NCBI RefSeq assembly: GCF_002072155.1
Contig: NZ_BDIY01000008.1
Span: 62,001-126,000, forward strand
Source: Roseovarius sp. A-2
Lineage (GTDB): Bacteria > Pseudomonadota > Alphaproteobacteria > Rhodobacterales > Rhodobacteraceae
Direction of reading: 5' to 3'
Length of the DNA: 64,000 bases
Positions 37,744 through 46,692 of this stretch are shown here, piece after piece. Under the pieces are notes generated by a model, which was not told where the DNA came from, searched no databases, and worked only from the letters and a program-made list of their open reading frames with translations. Position 1 is the first letter of the stretch, and every line of letters begins with the position of its first letter. Made by a program: the position numbers and the translations under genes.

Positions 37744-37763
37744 GCAAGCGACACGTCGCTTGC
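37744..37763 (-). terminator. hairpin after the ureohydrolase gene
   Basis: GCAAGCGA/TCGCTTGC, an 8-bp stem with a 4-nt loop, directly beyond the minus-strand stop at 37766 and between convergent genes. No T-run. Confidence 0.55.
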
Positions 37764-37765
37764 GC

Positions 37766-38713
37766 TCATCCCCGGGCGTGCAGAATTCGCCCGATGACGT
37801 TCAGCAGCAATTGCGCAGCGAGGATCGAGGTGGTGCCCGTGCGGTCGTAGTCCGGGGCCACCTCGACCAGATCCATGCCGACGACGCGCCCGCGCTGTGC
37901 CAGCCCCGCAAGCAACTCCAGCACCTCGTAATAGAGAAACCCGCCATGTGACGGCGTGCCGGTGCCCGGTGCGATGGACGGATCGAACGCGTCGATATCT
38001 ATTGTGATGTAGTAATCCACCCCCTCGGGGATGCGGGCAAGCGTCGCCTCCAGCCCGAGTTTTCGGATCTGTCGGACCGACAGGATGTCGCCGCCCATCT
38101 CGCGCGCGGCCGTATAGCCTTCCTTCGCGGTGGACGACACGTTGCGGATGCCGAAATTTGACAGGCCGGTCACATGCGGCTGTTCGGCGGCGCGGCGCAT
38201 CGGGTTGCCGTGACCGTGGCGTACGCCGTGGCGCTCGTCCACGAAATCCAGATGCGCGTCGATTTGCACAAGGTGGATCGGGCCATGGTCCGCAAAGGCG
38301 CGGATGCAGGGGATGTTGACCGAATGATCGCCCCCCATCACCACCGGCAGCGCGCCCGCCGCAAGCGCCGCGCGTACCCCGGCCTCGATATTGGCGTGGC
38401 TGGCTTCGGTGTCGGTATGGATGATGTCGGCATCGCCCATGTCCACGATCCGCGCGCCCTCCAGATAGGTCACGTCGTCCTCGTGGTCATAGGCCCCGGC
38501 ATGGCCGAACGAGAACAGCGTCGAGGCATCGCGGATCGAGCGCGGGCCAAACCGCGCCCCCGCCCGCCACTGGGTGCCGAAATCGAACGGCGCGCCCAGC
38601 ACCGCCACATCGGCGTCGATGGCGGACCAGTCGGCGACATAAGGCGACTTGGCAAAGGTGGCAATGCCGACGAAGGGCAGGTCGAGTCGGCCGGTCTCAT
38701 AAGCGTGGCTCAT
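37766..38713 (-). CDS. ureohydrolase (agmatinase/arginase family)
   Basis: 315 residues. Binuclear manganese (or nickel) hydrolase that splits a guanidino group to urea plus an amine. Metal motifs VVMGGDHSVNIP, VQIDAHLDFVDE and TIDIDAFDPSIAPGTGTPSHGG are intact. N-terminal ...FVGIATFAKSPYV and FGPRSIRDAS are agmatinase-like (SpeB type), but related enzymes act on guanidinobutyrate, guanidinopropionate or guanidine, and nothing here decides. Last gene of an operon with a NitT/TauT-type importer and SDRs. Confidence 0.88.
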   Translation of the reverse strand: MSHAYETGRLDLPFVGIATFAKSPYVADWSAIDADVAVLGAPFDFGTQWRAGARFGPRSIRDASTLFSFGHAGAYDHEDDVTYLEGARIVDMGDADIIHTDTEASHANIEAGVRAALAAGALPVVMGGDHSVNIPCIRAFADHGPIHLVQIDAHLDFVDERHGVRHGHGNPMRRAAEQPHVTGLSNFGIRNVSSTAKEGYTAAREMGGDILSVRQIRKLGLEATLARIPEGVDYYITIDIDAFDPSIAPGTGTPSHGGFLYYEVLELLAGLAQRGRVVGMDLVEVAPDYDRTGTTSILAAQLLLNVIGRILHARG

Positions 38714-38765
38714 GGCCGACCCTCCGGCAGGGCGGCGGCGGTCGGGTTGATGGCGGCGGCAGTGA

Positions 38766-39626
38766 TCATGCGGGCTCTCCTATGATGTCGGTGCGCAGTG
38801 CGTCGCGATGCGCGTTGGCGTGGGCGGCGATCTCTTCGAGCGGCGCGAACCAGGCGTCGCCCTGCGCCAGCACCTGTTCCAGCCACCGCTCCATCTGCGT
38901 CCAACGGGCCAGGCGTCCGGTCAGGAACGGGTGCAGTACCGGCATCCAGAACCCGCCGACCTCGCGCGCCGCCTCGTATTCCTCGAAAAAGGCGCGCAAC
39001 CCGTCCGAGGGCGCGCGCACCGGCATCAGATAGCCGATCTCCTCGAAATGCGCGAAGGGCGGCCAGTCATCGGCCCCCCAATGCGGCGGCAGTTCGATCA
39101 ACTCACCGCGCGGGGCCTTGAGAAGATAGGGCATTTCATCGGCCATCAGCGAGCTGTCATAGACAAAGCCTTCGTCGATCAGCCGGTCGATGATGCCGGG
39201 TGTGGCATTGTAGACCGGCGCGCGGTAGCCACGCGGGCGGCGTCCGGTCATCCGCTCATGCACCTCGAGCGCGCGGTGAAACAGCTCAGCCTCGCGCGCG
39301 TCCGAATGGCCCATCGGATCCTCGTGACGCCAGGAATGATGGCCGATCTCGTGGCCGCCTTCCAGGATCGCCTCGACGGTGGCCGGATAGGCCTCCATCA
39401 CCCAGCCGGGCATGAAAAACGTCTGGGTCAGTCCCAGCCGCCGGTAGGTGTCAAGGATGCGCGGCACCGCCACCGTGGGGCCGTAGCGGCCCATCGAGAC
39501 CGGTGCCAGCCGCAGATGCCCATCCTCGGGGCGCGCGTTGCGGATCAGGCTGTCGGCGTCGACGTCAAAGGTGATTGCAGCGGCGAGCCGCTTGCCATCT
39601 GGCCAGGGAAGAGGGTGCAAGAGCAT
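38766..39626 (-). CDS. polysaccharide deacetylase family protein (PuuE/PgdA-like)
   Basis: 286 residues of the NodB-homology fold. Motifs ITFDVDADS (metal Asp), GGHEIGHHSWRHEDP (two metal His) and YRAPVYNATPGIIDRL, plus the late MPVLHPFLTGR. Without a signal peptide, and with the ITFDVD-GRYG-VPRIL layout, it resembles cytoplasmic amide hydrolases such as PuuE allantoinase and the HpPgdA group more than secreted chitin deacetylases. Likely acts on a small C-N compound with the neighbouring ureohydrolase. RBS AAGGA. Confidence 0.85.
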   Translation of the reverse strand: MLLHPLPWPDGKRLAAAITFDVDADSLIRNARPEDGHLRLAPVSMGRYGPTVAVPRILDTYRRLGLTQTFFMPGWVMEAYPATVEAILEGGHEIGHHSWRHEDPMGHSDAREAELFHRALEVHERMTGRRPRGYRAPVYNATPGIIDRLIDEGFVYDSSLMADEMPYLLKAPRGELIELPPHWGADDWPPFAHFEEIGYLMPVRAPSDGLRAFFEEYEAAREVGGFWMPVLHPFLTGRLARWTQMERWLEQVLAQGDAWFAPLEEIAAHANAHRDALRTDIIGEPA

Positions 39627-39640
39627 GGGCGTTTGTCCTT

Positions 39641-40306
39641 CTAGTGCATGGCCGCGCCGCCATCGGCGGAGTAGCATTGACCGGTCACGAAACTGGCGCG
39701 GTCGGAAGCGAGCCAGGCGATCAGCCCGGCGATTTCTTCGGGCCGCCCGATGCGCCCGAGCGGGTTGTCGGCCTCGAGCGCCTTCTGCGCCGCGCTCATC
39801 CCGTCATAGCCCAGAAGCGACGTGTCCACCGGGCCGGGGGCGACCGCGTTGACCAGGATATCGGGGGCCAGTTCGCGCGCCCAGGAACGCGTCATCGTCA
39901 GGATCGCGCCCTTGGTGGCGGCATAGGCCGAAGACCCCGCGCGCCCCAGATAGGCCAGTTCCGAGGCGACGTTGACGATCCGTCCGCCGCGCGGGATCTT
40001 CGGCAGCGCGGTTTGCGCGACCACGAACGGCCCGCGCAGGTTGACGGCGATCTGACGGTCAAAATCCGCCAAAGGCATATCCGCCAGCCAACCCTCGATC
40101 TGGATGCCGGCATTGTTCACCAGCACGTCTATCCGGGGCAGTGATGCCAGGGCGGCAGCAACCGAGGCGGCATCGGTTACATCGGCCCGGAGATCGGTGC
40201 CGTCAAGATCGAGCCCGTGCACCTCAAACCCGTCCGCACGCAGCGCCGCGCAGGTCGCCGCCCCGATGCCGCGCGCCGCGCCGGTGACAATGGCCAGCTT
40301 CACCAT
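39641..40306 (-). CDS. short-chain dehydrogenase/reductase (first)
   Basis: 221 residues. Cofactor motif VTGAARGIGAAT, NNAG in VLVNNAGIQ, and active-site Ser ... YAATK in SSAYAATKGAILTMTRSWA; C-terminal ASFVTGQCYSADGG. The acidic DLDGTDLRADVTD after strand two favours NAD. Substrate unknown. Overlaps the upstream SDR by 7 nt. Confidence 0.88.
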   Translation of the reverse strand: MVKLAIVTGAARGIGAATCAALRADGFEVHGLDLDGTDLRADVTDAASVAAALASLPRIDVLVNNAGIQIEGWLADMPLADFDRQIAVNLRGPFVVAQTALPKIPRGGRIVNVASELAYLGRAGSSAYAATKGAILTMTRSWARELAPDILVNAVAPGPVDTSLLGYDGMSAAQKALEADNPLGRIGRPEEIAGLIAWLASDRASFVTGQCYSADGGAAMH

Positions 40307-41064
40307 GGCACCTCTCCCCGGTCGATGCCCAGAGTCTGGCCGGTGATGTTGGCCGAGGCGGGCGACGCCAGAAAGACGAAGGCCCCGGCGATATCCGCAG
40401 GCTCCATCAACCCGCCGCTTAGGGGTTGTGCGGCGGCGACCGCGTCGATGATCTCGCCCTCGGACTGACCCGAGCGCGCGGCCAGCACGCGGGCTGACCG
40501 CACGGCTGCTTCGGTGCGCACCCAGCCGGGGGCGACCGCGTTCACACGGATGCCGCGCGGGCCAAGCTCTTTCGCCCAGGTCTTGGTCAGCCCGATCACC
40601 GCATGTTTCGACGCGACATAGGCGGCAAAGAGCGGCTCGCCCACGCGGCCCCAGATCGAAGCGGTGTTCACGATCCGCGCCCCCGGACCCATCCGCGCAA
40701 TGGCCTGACCGGTGACGATGGCCATGCCGGTCACATTGATATCCATGATCTGACGAAACAGCGCCACGGCCTCGGGCGAGGAATCGTCGACCGGGGTCAG
40801 ACGCTCCAGCCCGGCATTGTTGACCAGCACATCCAATGCACCGATGCGCGCCAGGGCGGCGGCAACCGCCTGCGGATCGGTCACATCAGCCTGCAATCCG
40901 GTGGCCCCGATCCGCGCAGCGGCCTCGGTCACGACCTCGTCTTCGGCAAGCGCCCAGACCTGCGCACCGGCCCCGACCATCGCGGTGGCGACGCCAAGAC
41001 CGATGCCGCGGCTCGCCCCCGTCACCAGCACCCGGCTGCCGGTCAGCCCGTTCGATGCGTTCAT
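40300..41064 (-). CDS. short-chain dehydrogenase/reductase (second)
   Basis: 254 residues. VTGASRGIGLGVATAM, VLVNNAGLE, active site SIWGRVGEPLFAAYVASKHAVIGLTK, and C-terminal ANITGQTLGIDRGEVPW. Paralogous to the following SDR but diverged, so the pair may carry out successive oxidations. Start overlaps the ATPase stop by 4 nt. Confidence 0.88.
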   Translation of the reverse strand: MNASNGLTGSRVLVTGASRGIGLGVATAMVGAGAQVWALAEDEVVTEAAARIGATGLQADVTDPQAVAAALARIGALDVLVNNAGLERLTPVDDSSPEAVALFRQIMDINVTGMAIVTGQAIARMGPGARIVNTASIWGRVGEPLFAAYVASKHAVIGLTKTWAKELGPRGIRVNAVAPGWVRTEAAVRSARVLAARSGQSEGEIIDAVAAAQPLSGGLMEPADIAGAFVFLASPASANITGQTLGIDRGEVPW

Positions 41065-41837
41065 ACGGCGTCCTCCTCTTGCGATGCGGTGGAGCGGACA
41101 TGGTGCAGCAGCTCGTTGCGCAGCGCAAAGAACCCTGACCCTTCGCGCATCTCCAGCGTGCGAGACGCGCCGATCCGGGCGGTGACGTCCACCTCGGCAA
41201 GGATGCGCGCGGGGCGGCGGGTGAACACGATCACCCGGTCGGCCAGAAACGCGGCCTCTTCCACGTCATGCGTGACGAAGATCACCGTCTTGCCCTCGTC
41301 GATCTGGATGCGCCGCAATTCCAGTTGCAGGAACTCGCGCCGCTGCGCGTCGAGCGCGCCAAAGGGTTCGTCCATCAGCAGGATATCAGATCCGGCGGCC
41401 AGCGTGCGGGCGATGGCCACGCGCTGGCGCATGCCCCCCGAAATCCGGTTGGGCCATTCATCGGCAAAGGCGGTCAGCCCGACGAGATCGAGGAAATGCG
41501 CCACCTGATCGCGCTTTTCCGCCGCCGAGAGATCGCTCCGATAGCGCATACCGTAGGCGACGTTGCCCGCCACCGTCAGCCAGGGAAAGGCGGAATAGGA
41601 CTGAAACACCATGCCGCGCCGCCGGTCGGGTCGGGTCAGCGCCTCGCCGCGCAGCATGATGCAGCCCGAGGACGGGGCCTCGAGCCCGCCGACCATGCGC
41701 ATCAACGTGGTCTTGCCGCAGCCCGAGGGGCCGAGGAAGGCGACCAGTTCGCCCTCGGCCACGTCGAGATCGAAGGGTTGGACAACCTCGGTCTTGCCAT
41801 AGCGTTTGGTTACCGTGTCGAAGGAAAGATAGGTCAT
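41061..41837 (-). CDS. ABC transporter ATP-binding protein (NitT/TauT type)
   Basis: 258 residues. Walker A FLGPSGCGKTTLM, Q-loop MVFQSYSAFPWLTV, signature ISGGMRQRVAIARTL, Walker B ILLMDEPFGALDA, His in IFVTHDVEEA. It energises the importer with the permease and binding protein upstream in the same operon. Overlaps the permease stop by 4 nt. Confidence 0.92.
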   Translation of the reverse strand: MTYLSFDTVTKRYGKTEVVQPFDLDVAEGELVAFLGPSGCGKTTLMRMVGGLEAPSSGCIMLRGEALTRPDRRRGMVFQSYSAFPWLTVAGNVAYGMRYRSDLSAAEKRDQVAHFLDLVGLTAFADEWPNRISGGMRQRVAIARTLAAGSDILLMDEPFGALDAQRREFLQLELRRIQIDEGKTVIFVTHDVEEAAFLADRVIVFTRRPARILAEVDVTARIGASRTLEMREGSGFFALRNELLHHVRSTASQEEDAV

Positions 41838-42586
41838 CGCGTCAGATACCCGAACCAGCGGCGATGCAGGGCGCGGGCAAGCTGGTCGGTCGCCAGCCCG
41901 ATGATGCCGATGGTGACGACCCCGGCCATCACCTCGGGCGTCTGGAAAAACCGCCGCGCCTGCCAGATCACGAAGCCCAGCCCGCTATTGGCGGCCACGA
42001 TCTCGGCGATGATGAGATAGGTCCAGCACCAGCCCAGAGTGATGCGCATGTTGTCAACCAGCGTGGGCAGCATCGCGGGCAGCGACACATCGGTCAGCCG
42101 CCGCCAGCCGGGCGCGCCCACCGTCATCGCCGCCTCGTGATATTCCACCGGAACCCGGCGCACATCGTCAGCCACCAGCAGGACCAATTGGAAGAACGTC
42201 CCAAGCCAGAGCAGAAAAATCTTGGTCCCCTCACCGACGCCGAACCAGATGATCGACAACGGCACCAGCGCGGGCACCGGCAGATAGCGGATGAAATCGA
42301 CGATCGGCTCAAGCGCCGCGCCAACCGGCCTGAACGAGCCCACCAGGATACCGATGGGCACGGCCATCGCGGCGGCCATCAGAAAGGCCGACCAGACCCG
42401 CAGCGTCGAGATGCCCGCATGATAGAGCAGATCGCGCCCGTAAATCATCGAGCCGAGCGTGTAGAGCACGGTCGAGGGTGCGGGCAGGAATTTGTCCTGC
42501 ACCATCCCGCTGCGCGACACCAGTTCCCACACCAGCAGCAATGCCAGTGTGCTCGCCGTGCCGATGATGGCTTTCTGTCCGGGCAT
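41834..42586 (-). CDS. ABC transporter permease (NitT/TauT type)
   Basis: 250-residue inner-membrane permease with about six helices; coupling signature VEYHEAAMTVGAPGWRRLTDVSLPAMLP. A single permease gene here, so it is expected to homodimerise, unlike the two-permease system at 29.6-31.3 kb. 8 nt after the binding-protein gene. Confidence 0.9.
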   Translation of the reverse strand: MPGQKAIIGTASTLALLLVWELVSRSGMVQDKFLPAPSTVLYTLGSMIYGRDLLYHAGISTLRVWSAFLMAAAMAVPIGILVGSFRPVGAALEPIVDFIRYLPVPALVPLSIIWFGVGEGTKIFLLWLGTFFQLVLLVADDVRRVPVEYHEAAMTVGAPGWRRLTDVSLPAMLPTLVDNMRITLGWCWTYLIIAEIVAANSGLGFVIWQARRFFQTPEVMAGVVTIGIIGLATDQLARALHRRWFGYLTR

Positions 42587-42594
42587 CGCGGCGC

Positions 42595-43596
42595 TTAGCG
42601 GTCCTGACCGTCGAACAGGCCGGTGAGCAGCGAATTGTCGATCTCGCCGGCAGGGTCGAGCACCGTGTCGGCGGCACCGTAGTCGATATTGAGTTGCATC
42701 ACCTCGTCGAACACGCCGTGTAGCTTGCCTGTGCCGCCATCGCTGCCCAGAAACTCGACCGCCTCTTCATAGGTGGTGTAGGCCAGCGAGGTCTCGACAA
42801 TCTCGGTCACATCCGCCGGGGTCAGGCCGAAATAGGGAGCCGCGTAATCGGCGAACTGATCGGGGTTCTCGCGTTGGAAGTCCACCGCGCGATAGACGCA
42901 GCGCAGCAGGCTCTCGAACTTGGCGGGATTGGCCGCCAACGCCTCGTCGCGGGCGGTGATGATATCGACGATGATGTCGGGCTCGTCTCGTGACGACACC
43001 AGCACGCGCGGCGCGCGCTCCGTGAGGATGCCGGACGCCTGCGACAGGAACGGCTCATAGGTCCCCACTGCGGCAATCGAGGAATCGGCGAACACCGCAA
43101 TCGTATCGGCGGTCGCGATCTCGCGCAGTTCCACATCGTTGATCGACAGGCCGACCTTGGCCAGCTCCATCTGCAACAGCAGGCGGGCTGGGATATTGGG
43201 CTCGATGGCGATGGTCTTGCCCTTTAGATCGGCCACGCTGTCAATGGTGCCGTCCACCAGCACGCCGTCGCCGCCGACCGAAATGTCGATGGTGCCGATG
43301 ATCGTGCCCGGCGTTTCGGGCACGCGGGGGCGGCCCTGATGCTCGCCGACGGTGCGCATGTCGGCGTCGATATCGCCCCGCTCCATCGCGGCCATGACAT
43401 TGGCGCGGTCGTCCTCGAAGCGAAAGTCGAGCGACACGCCCTCCGCCTCGTAACACCCGAGATCCTGCGCCACGAGTGCAGGCGCGAAACCGACCCATGT
43501 CGGCGCAAGAATGCGGATATGGTTATCCTGCGCGGCTGCGGGCAGCGCGGTGAGGGCGGCAAGCGCCGTGGCGCATAAGAGGGCTCGAGAGGGCAT
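42595..43596 (-). CDS. ABC transporter substrate-binding protein (NitT/TauT type)
   Basis: 333 residues. Signal peptide MPSRALLCATALAALTALPAAAQ, then the binding fold HIRILAPTWVGFAPALVAQDLGCYEAEGV, VADLKGKTIAIEPN, and FADSSIAAVGTYEPFLSQA. The ligand is unknown; context with a ureohydrolase suggests a nitrogen-rich small molecule. First gene of the operon; divergent from the LysR gene with 114 bp between, which includes GTGATGTCAC (43625-43634), a short palindrome. Confidence 0.88.
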   Translation of the reverse strand: MPSRALLCATALAALTALPAAAQDNHIRILAPTWVGFAPALVAQDLGCYEAEGVSLDFRFEDDRANVMAAMERGDIDADMRTVGEHQGRPRVPETPGTIIGTIDISVGGDGVLVDGTIDSVADLKGKTIAIEPNIPARLLLQMELAKVGLSINDVELREIATADTIAVFADSSIAAVGTYEPFLSQASGILTERAPRVLVSSRDEPDIIVDIITARDEALAANPAKFESLLRCVYRAVDFQRENPDQFADYAAPYFGLTPADVTEIVETSLAYTTYEEAVEFLGSDGGTGKLHGVFDEVMQLNIDYGAADTVLDPAGEIDNSLLTGLFDGQDR

Positions 43597-43710
43597 TTAT
43601 CAGTCTCCTTCGATGTGAAACCACGTGATGTCACAGTAGACGCCTTGCCATGCGGGCATAAATAACCGAGTTTGCGCCTATTAGATCGAGAAAACCCGAA
43701 GTGAACCCCC

Positions 43711-44634
43711 ATGCGCCACCTCTCCGATGTCGATCTGAGACTGATCCGGATCTTTTGCACCATCGTCGATTGCAAAGGCTTTCACGATGCGCAGATCGCG
43801 CTCAACATGGCGCAATCGACGCTGAGCACCCATCTTGCCAACCTCGAAGCCAAGCTTGGCTCCAAGCTGTGCCAGCGCGGGCGGGGCGGGTTTCGCCTGA
43901 CGGCGGCGGGCGAGGATACCTATGCCGCCGCGCAGGGCCTGCTCAACGATCTGGAGCGATTCGAGGCGACGATGGACCGGGTACACGGGCGGCAGGTTGC
44001 GCGGCTGCGCATTGGGCTGATCGATTCGCTGACCACGTTTGACGCTCTCGACCTGCCCGGCTGCGTCGCGCGCTTTGCCGCTGCCCATCCCGAGGCGCGG
44101 CTCGAGGTGGATACCGACACGCCCGCCGGGCTTCAGAAAAGCCTTCTGTCGGCCACACGCGATGTGGTGATCGGGGCGTCGCTGCAACCCTTGCCCGGGC
44201 TCGATTACGCCGAGCTCGCCACCGAACTACATCATCTTTACTGCGGTCAGGCACATCCGTGGTTCACCCGCCCCGATGCGGACCTGTCACAGGAGGATTT
44301 TCTGAAGGCGGCGTTTTCGGTGCGCAACTACATGCATTTCGACGACACCTATCGCCTTGGCCGCGTCACAGCCCGGGCCACGGTGGGCAGCATGGAGGCG
44401 CAGGAGATTCTCGTACTGTCGGGGGCCTATCTGGGCTTTCTGCCCGCACATCGCGGCGCGCTGTGGCAGGCTCAGGGCCGGATGCGCGCGGTCAAGCCGA
44501 ACGACTGGTCGTTCAATTCTCGCTTTTTCGCCGCCTTCGATCCGCGCCGCGAGGGGGCGGCCCTGCGGCAGGCCTTTGTCGCCGAGTTGAGAGCCGTGGA
44601 AACCGACCCGCCCGGAGCGATGCCCGCGCCCTAG
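43711..44634 (+). CDS. LysR family transcriptional regulator
   Basis: 307 residues. N-terminal winged HTH (IVDCKGFHDAQIALNMAQSTLSTHLANLEAKLG) and a periplasmic-binding-like effector domain (RLRIGLIDSLTTFDALDLPG onward). Being divergent from the NitT/TauT-type operon, it most likely regulates that operon; it also ends 3 nt inside the convergent cytosine-deaminase-like gene. Ligand unknown. Confidence 0.9.
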   Translation: MRHLSDVDLRLIRIFCTIVDCKGFHDAQIALNMAQSTLSTHLANLEAKLGSKLCQRGRGGFRLTAAGEDTYAAAQGLLNDLERFEATMDRVHGRQVARLRIGLIDSLTTFDALDLPGCVARFAAAHPEARLEVDTDTPAGLQKSLLSATRDVVIGASLQPLPGLDYAELATELHHLYCGQAHPWFTRPDADLSQEDFLKAAFSVRNYMHFDDTYRLGRVTARATVGSMEAQEILVLSGAYLGFLPAHRGALWQAQGRMRAVKPNDWSFNSRFFAAFDPRREGAALRQAFVAELRAVETDPPGAMPAP

Positions 44635-45902
44635 TGTCGTGCCGGTGTCGTCGGCCTGCCGTCCAGCGACAGCCGTGGCGCGGGCGGGGCGGTCTCGCAG
44701 ATGACCTTGCCGCGCCGGATGACGTGGGTTCGGGTGGCCCGGGTCCGGATCGCATCTATCGGGTCCGCCGCATCGAGCAGCACCAGATCCGCTGGCGCAC
44801 CGGGCGTCAGATCGCCCCCATCGAGGCCCATGATATGCGCCGGATCGCGGGTCACGGCGTCAAAGCAGGCGCGCAGCCCGGCGCGGTCGGTCATGTGGCA
44901 GGCATGCGCCGCGATCCATGCGACATCGAGCAGATCGCCATGCCCAAGCGGATACCACGGGTCGAGCACCGAATCCTGCGCAAAGCCCACGACACAGCCC
45001 GCTGCGCGCAACTCTGGCACCCGCGCCAGCCCGCGCCGCTTGGGATAGCTGTCGAAGCGCGCCTGTAGATGCAGGTTGGCAGGCGGGTTCGCCATCACAT
45101 GCAGCCCGGCATCGGCCATCATCCCGATCAGGCGATTGGCATAGAAATTGTCCATCGAATGCATCGAGGTCAGGTGCGATCCGGTCACCCGCCCCTGCAA
45201 CCCCAGCCGCTTGGTCTCGTAGACCAGCGTCTCGATCATGCGGGAATTGGGGTCGTCGTTCTCATCGCAATGCATGTCCACCATCGCGCCGCGCTCGGCC
45301 GCGATCTCGCACAGCGCCGTGATCGAGGATCGGCCCAGTTCCGCCGTGGGTTCGAGATGCGGAATGCCGCCCACCACCTCGAACCCCATGTCGAGAACCC
45401 GCCGCACGCTGTCGGCCATGTCCGGGCGGGAATGAAACCCCATCTGCGGAAAGGCGACCAGTTGCAGGTCGAGATAAGGGCTGACCTCGCGGCGCACCTC
45501 GGCGATGACTTCGGCGGCGAGCAGGTCGGGGCTGGTGATATCGACATGGCTGCGGATCGCCAACACCCCTTTCGAGACCGCCATGTCGCAATATCGCAGC
45601 GCGCGCGCGCGGTAATTCTCGGCGGTCAGCCCCGGCGATATCCGCCGCCAGAGCGCGATCCCCTCGGCCAGCGTCCCGCTTTCGTTATAATGCCCGTCGG
45701 TGCCCAGGCTGAGGGTTGCGTCGATATGAAAATGCGCATCCACGAAAGGGGGCGTCACCAGTTGGCCACCGGCGTCGATCTCTTGCGCACCGGGCCCGAG
45801 TGCGGGTGCGATCTCGGCAATCTTGCCCGCCCTGACGGCGATGTCGAGGCCGGTGCGGCCATCGGGCAAGGCGGCGTTGCGGATCACAAGATCGAATGTC
45901 AT
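44631..45902 (-). CDS. cytosine deaminase-like amidohydrolase
   Basis: 423 residues. Metal and catalytic motifs of the CodA group: PPFVDAHFHIDATLS, VDMHCDENDDPNSR (catalytic Glu), GSHLTSMHSMDNFYA and CVVGFAQDSVLDPWYPLGHGD. Deaminates cytosine or an analogue; CodA relatives also act on creatinine and isoguanine. Last gene of the operon that includes a creatininase-like gene, which makes an N-heterocycle other than cytosine a serious alternative. 7 nt gap to the creatininase-like gene. Confidence 0.85.
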   Translation of the reverse strand: MTFDLVIRNAALPDGRTGLDIAVRAGKIAEIAPALGPGAQEIDAGGQLVTPPFVDAHFHIDATLSLGTDGHYNESGTLAEGIALWRRISPGLTAENYRARALRYCDMAVSKGVLAIRSHVDITSPDLLAAEVIAEVRREVSPYLDLQLVAFPQMGFHSRPDMADSVRRVLDMGFEVVGGIPHLEPTAELGRSSITALCEIAAERGAMVDMHCDENDDPNSRMIETLVYETKRLGLQGRVTGSHLTSMHSMDNFYANRLIGMMADAGLHVMANPPANLHLQARFDSYPKRRGLARVPELRAAGCVVGFAQDSVLDPWYPLGHGDLLDVAWIAAHACHMTDRAGLRACFDAVTRDPAHIMGLDGGDLTPGAPADLVLLDAADPIDAIRTRATRTHVIRRGKVICETAPPAPRLSLDGRPTTPARH

Positions 45903-45909
45903 TGGCGGG

Positions 45910-46692
45910 TTATCCTTGTTGGTCGGATTGAAAGGCGGTGTCTAACGCCGCCGCGATGTCCGGGACGACCTGCGCGACCACGATGCGCCCCTTTTCGGCA
46001 CTGGCCCCGGTAGCGGAGGATAGCACGCCTGTTGGCGGAATCGACCCGGTATCCGCCGGATAGACATCATAGGGCGGAAAATCGGCCGGCGGGCCATCGG
46101 GTATCAAGTCGCGCCGCACGAGGTCGGGGCAGAGATGCAGCATGCACGAGGTCTCCATCACCGCCGCATGTTCCAGCTCCCAGCTCAGCAGCCCGTCGGG
46201 AAACAGCGCCGCCTCGGTCTCGGGGGTGATGAAGGTCCAGTAACCAAGCTTGACGATGCGGGTGCCCTCGACCCCTTCGGCCCGCAGCGCACGCAGGGCA
46301 AGATCGGAGGCTTCTGTAAGGAACCACTGATTTTCCATATGCCCGTCGAACAGCACGATCCGGGTCAGCCCGTGGCGCGCGAGATCGCAGATTATATCGC
46401 GCACCATGTGGATATAGGTCGTGGCGTCGAGGCTCGCACAGCCGGGAAAGTGATTACCGCCGCCCGATTTCGGCTGCGATTTGTACCCGTACGGCAGCGC
46501 CGGGGCGACCAGCGCGCCGATCCGCTCGGCGATCCGTTCCGCGAGGCGCGCGGGCATGAACCGGTCGGTGCCCAGCGGCAGGTGCGGCCCGTGCTGCTCC
46601 AGCGATCCCGCAGGCAGGATCACGACCGGCGGGCCATCGCGGACCCTTTGGTCAAGCTCGACCCAGGTGAGTTCGTCGAGATGGACGGTCAT
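45910..46692 (-). CDS. creatininase family amidohydrolase
   Basis: 260 residues. Metal ligands typical of the family: PAGSLEQHGPHLPLGTD, GGGNHFPGCASLD, LFDGHMENQWF and LSWELEHAAVMETSCML. Family members open creatinine or act in mycofactocin and riboflavin-type pathways. The start is the ATG overlapping the upstream stop (ATGA); an in-frame ATG four codons earlier is possible. Operon context points to catabolism. Confidence 0.88.
   Translation of the reverse strand: MTVHLDELTWVELDQRVRDGPPVVILPAGSLEQHGPHLPLGTDRFMPARLAERIAERIGALVAPALPYGYKSQPKSGGGNHFPGCASLDATTYIHMVRDIICDLARHGLTRIVLFDGHMENQWFLTEASDLALRALRAEGVEGTRIVKLGYWTFITPETEAALFPDGLLSWELEHAAVMETSCMLHLCPDLVRRDLIPDGPPADFPPYDVYPADTGSIPPTGVLSSATGASAEKGRIVVAQVVPDIAAALDTAFQSDQQG

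Noticed and set aside
43625..43634. GTGATGTCAC as the LysR operator
   Set aside because: Only 4-bp arms and no T-N11-A layout; too short to call as a site.
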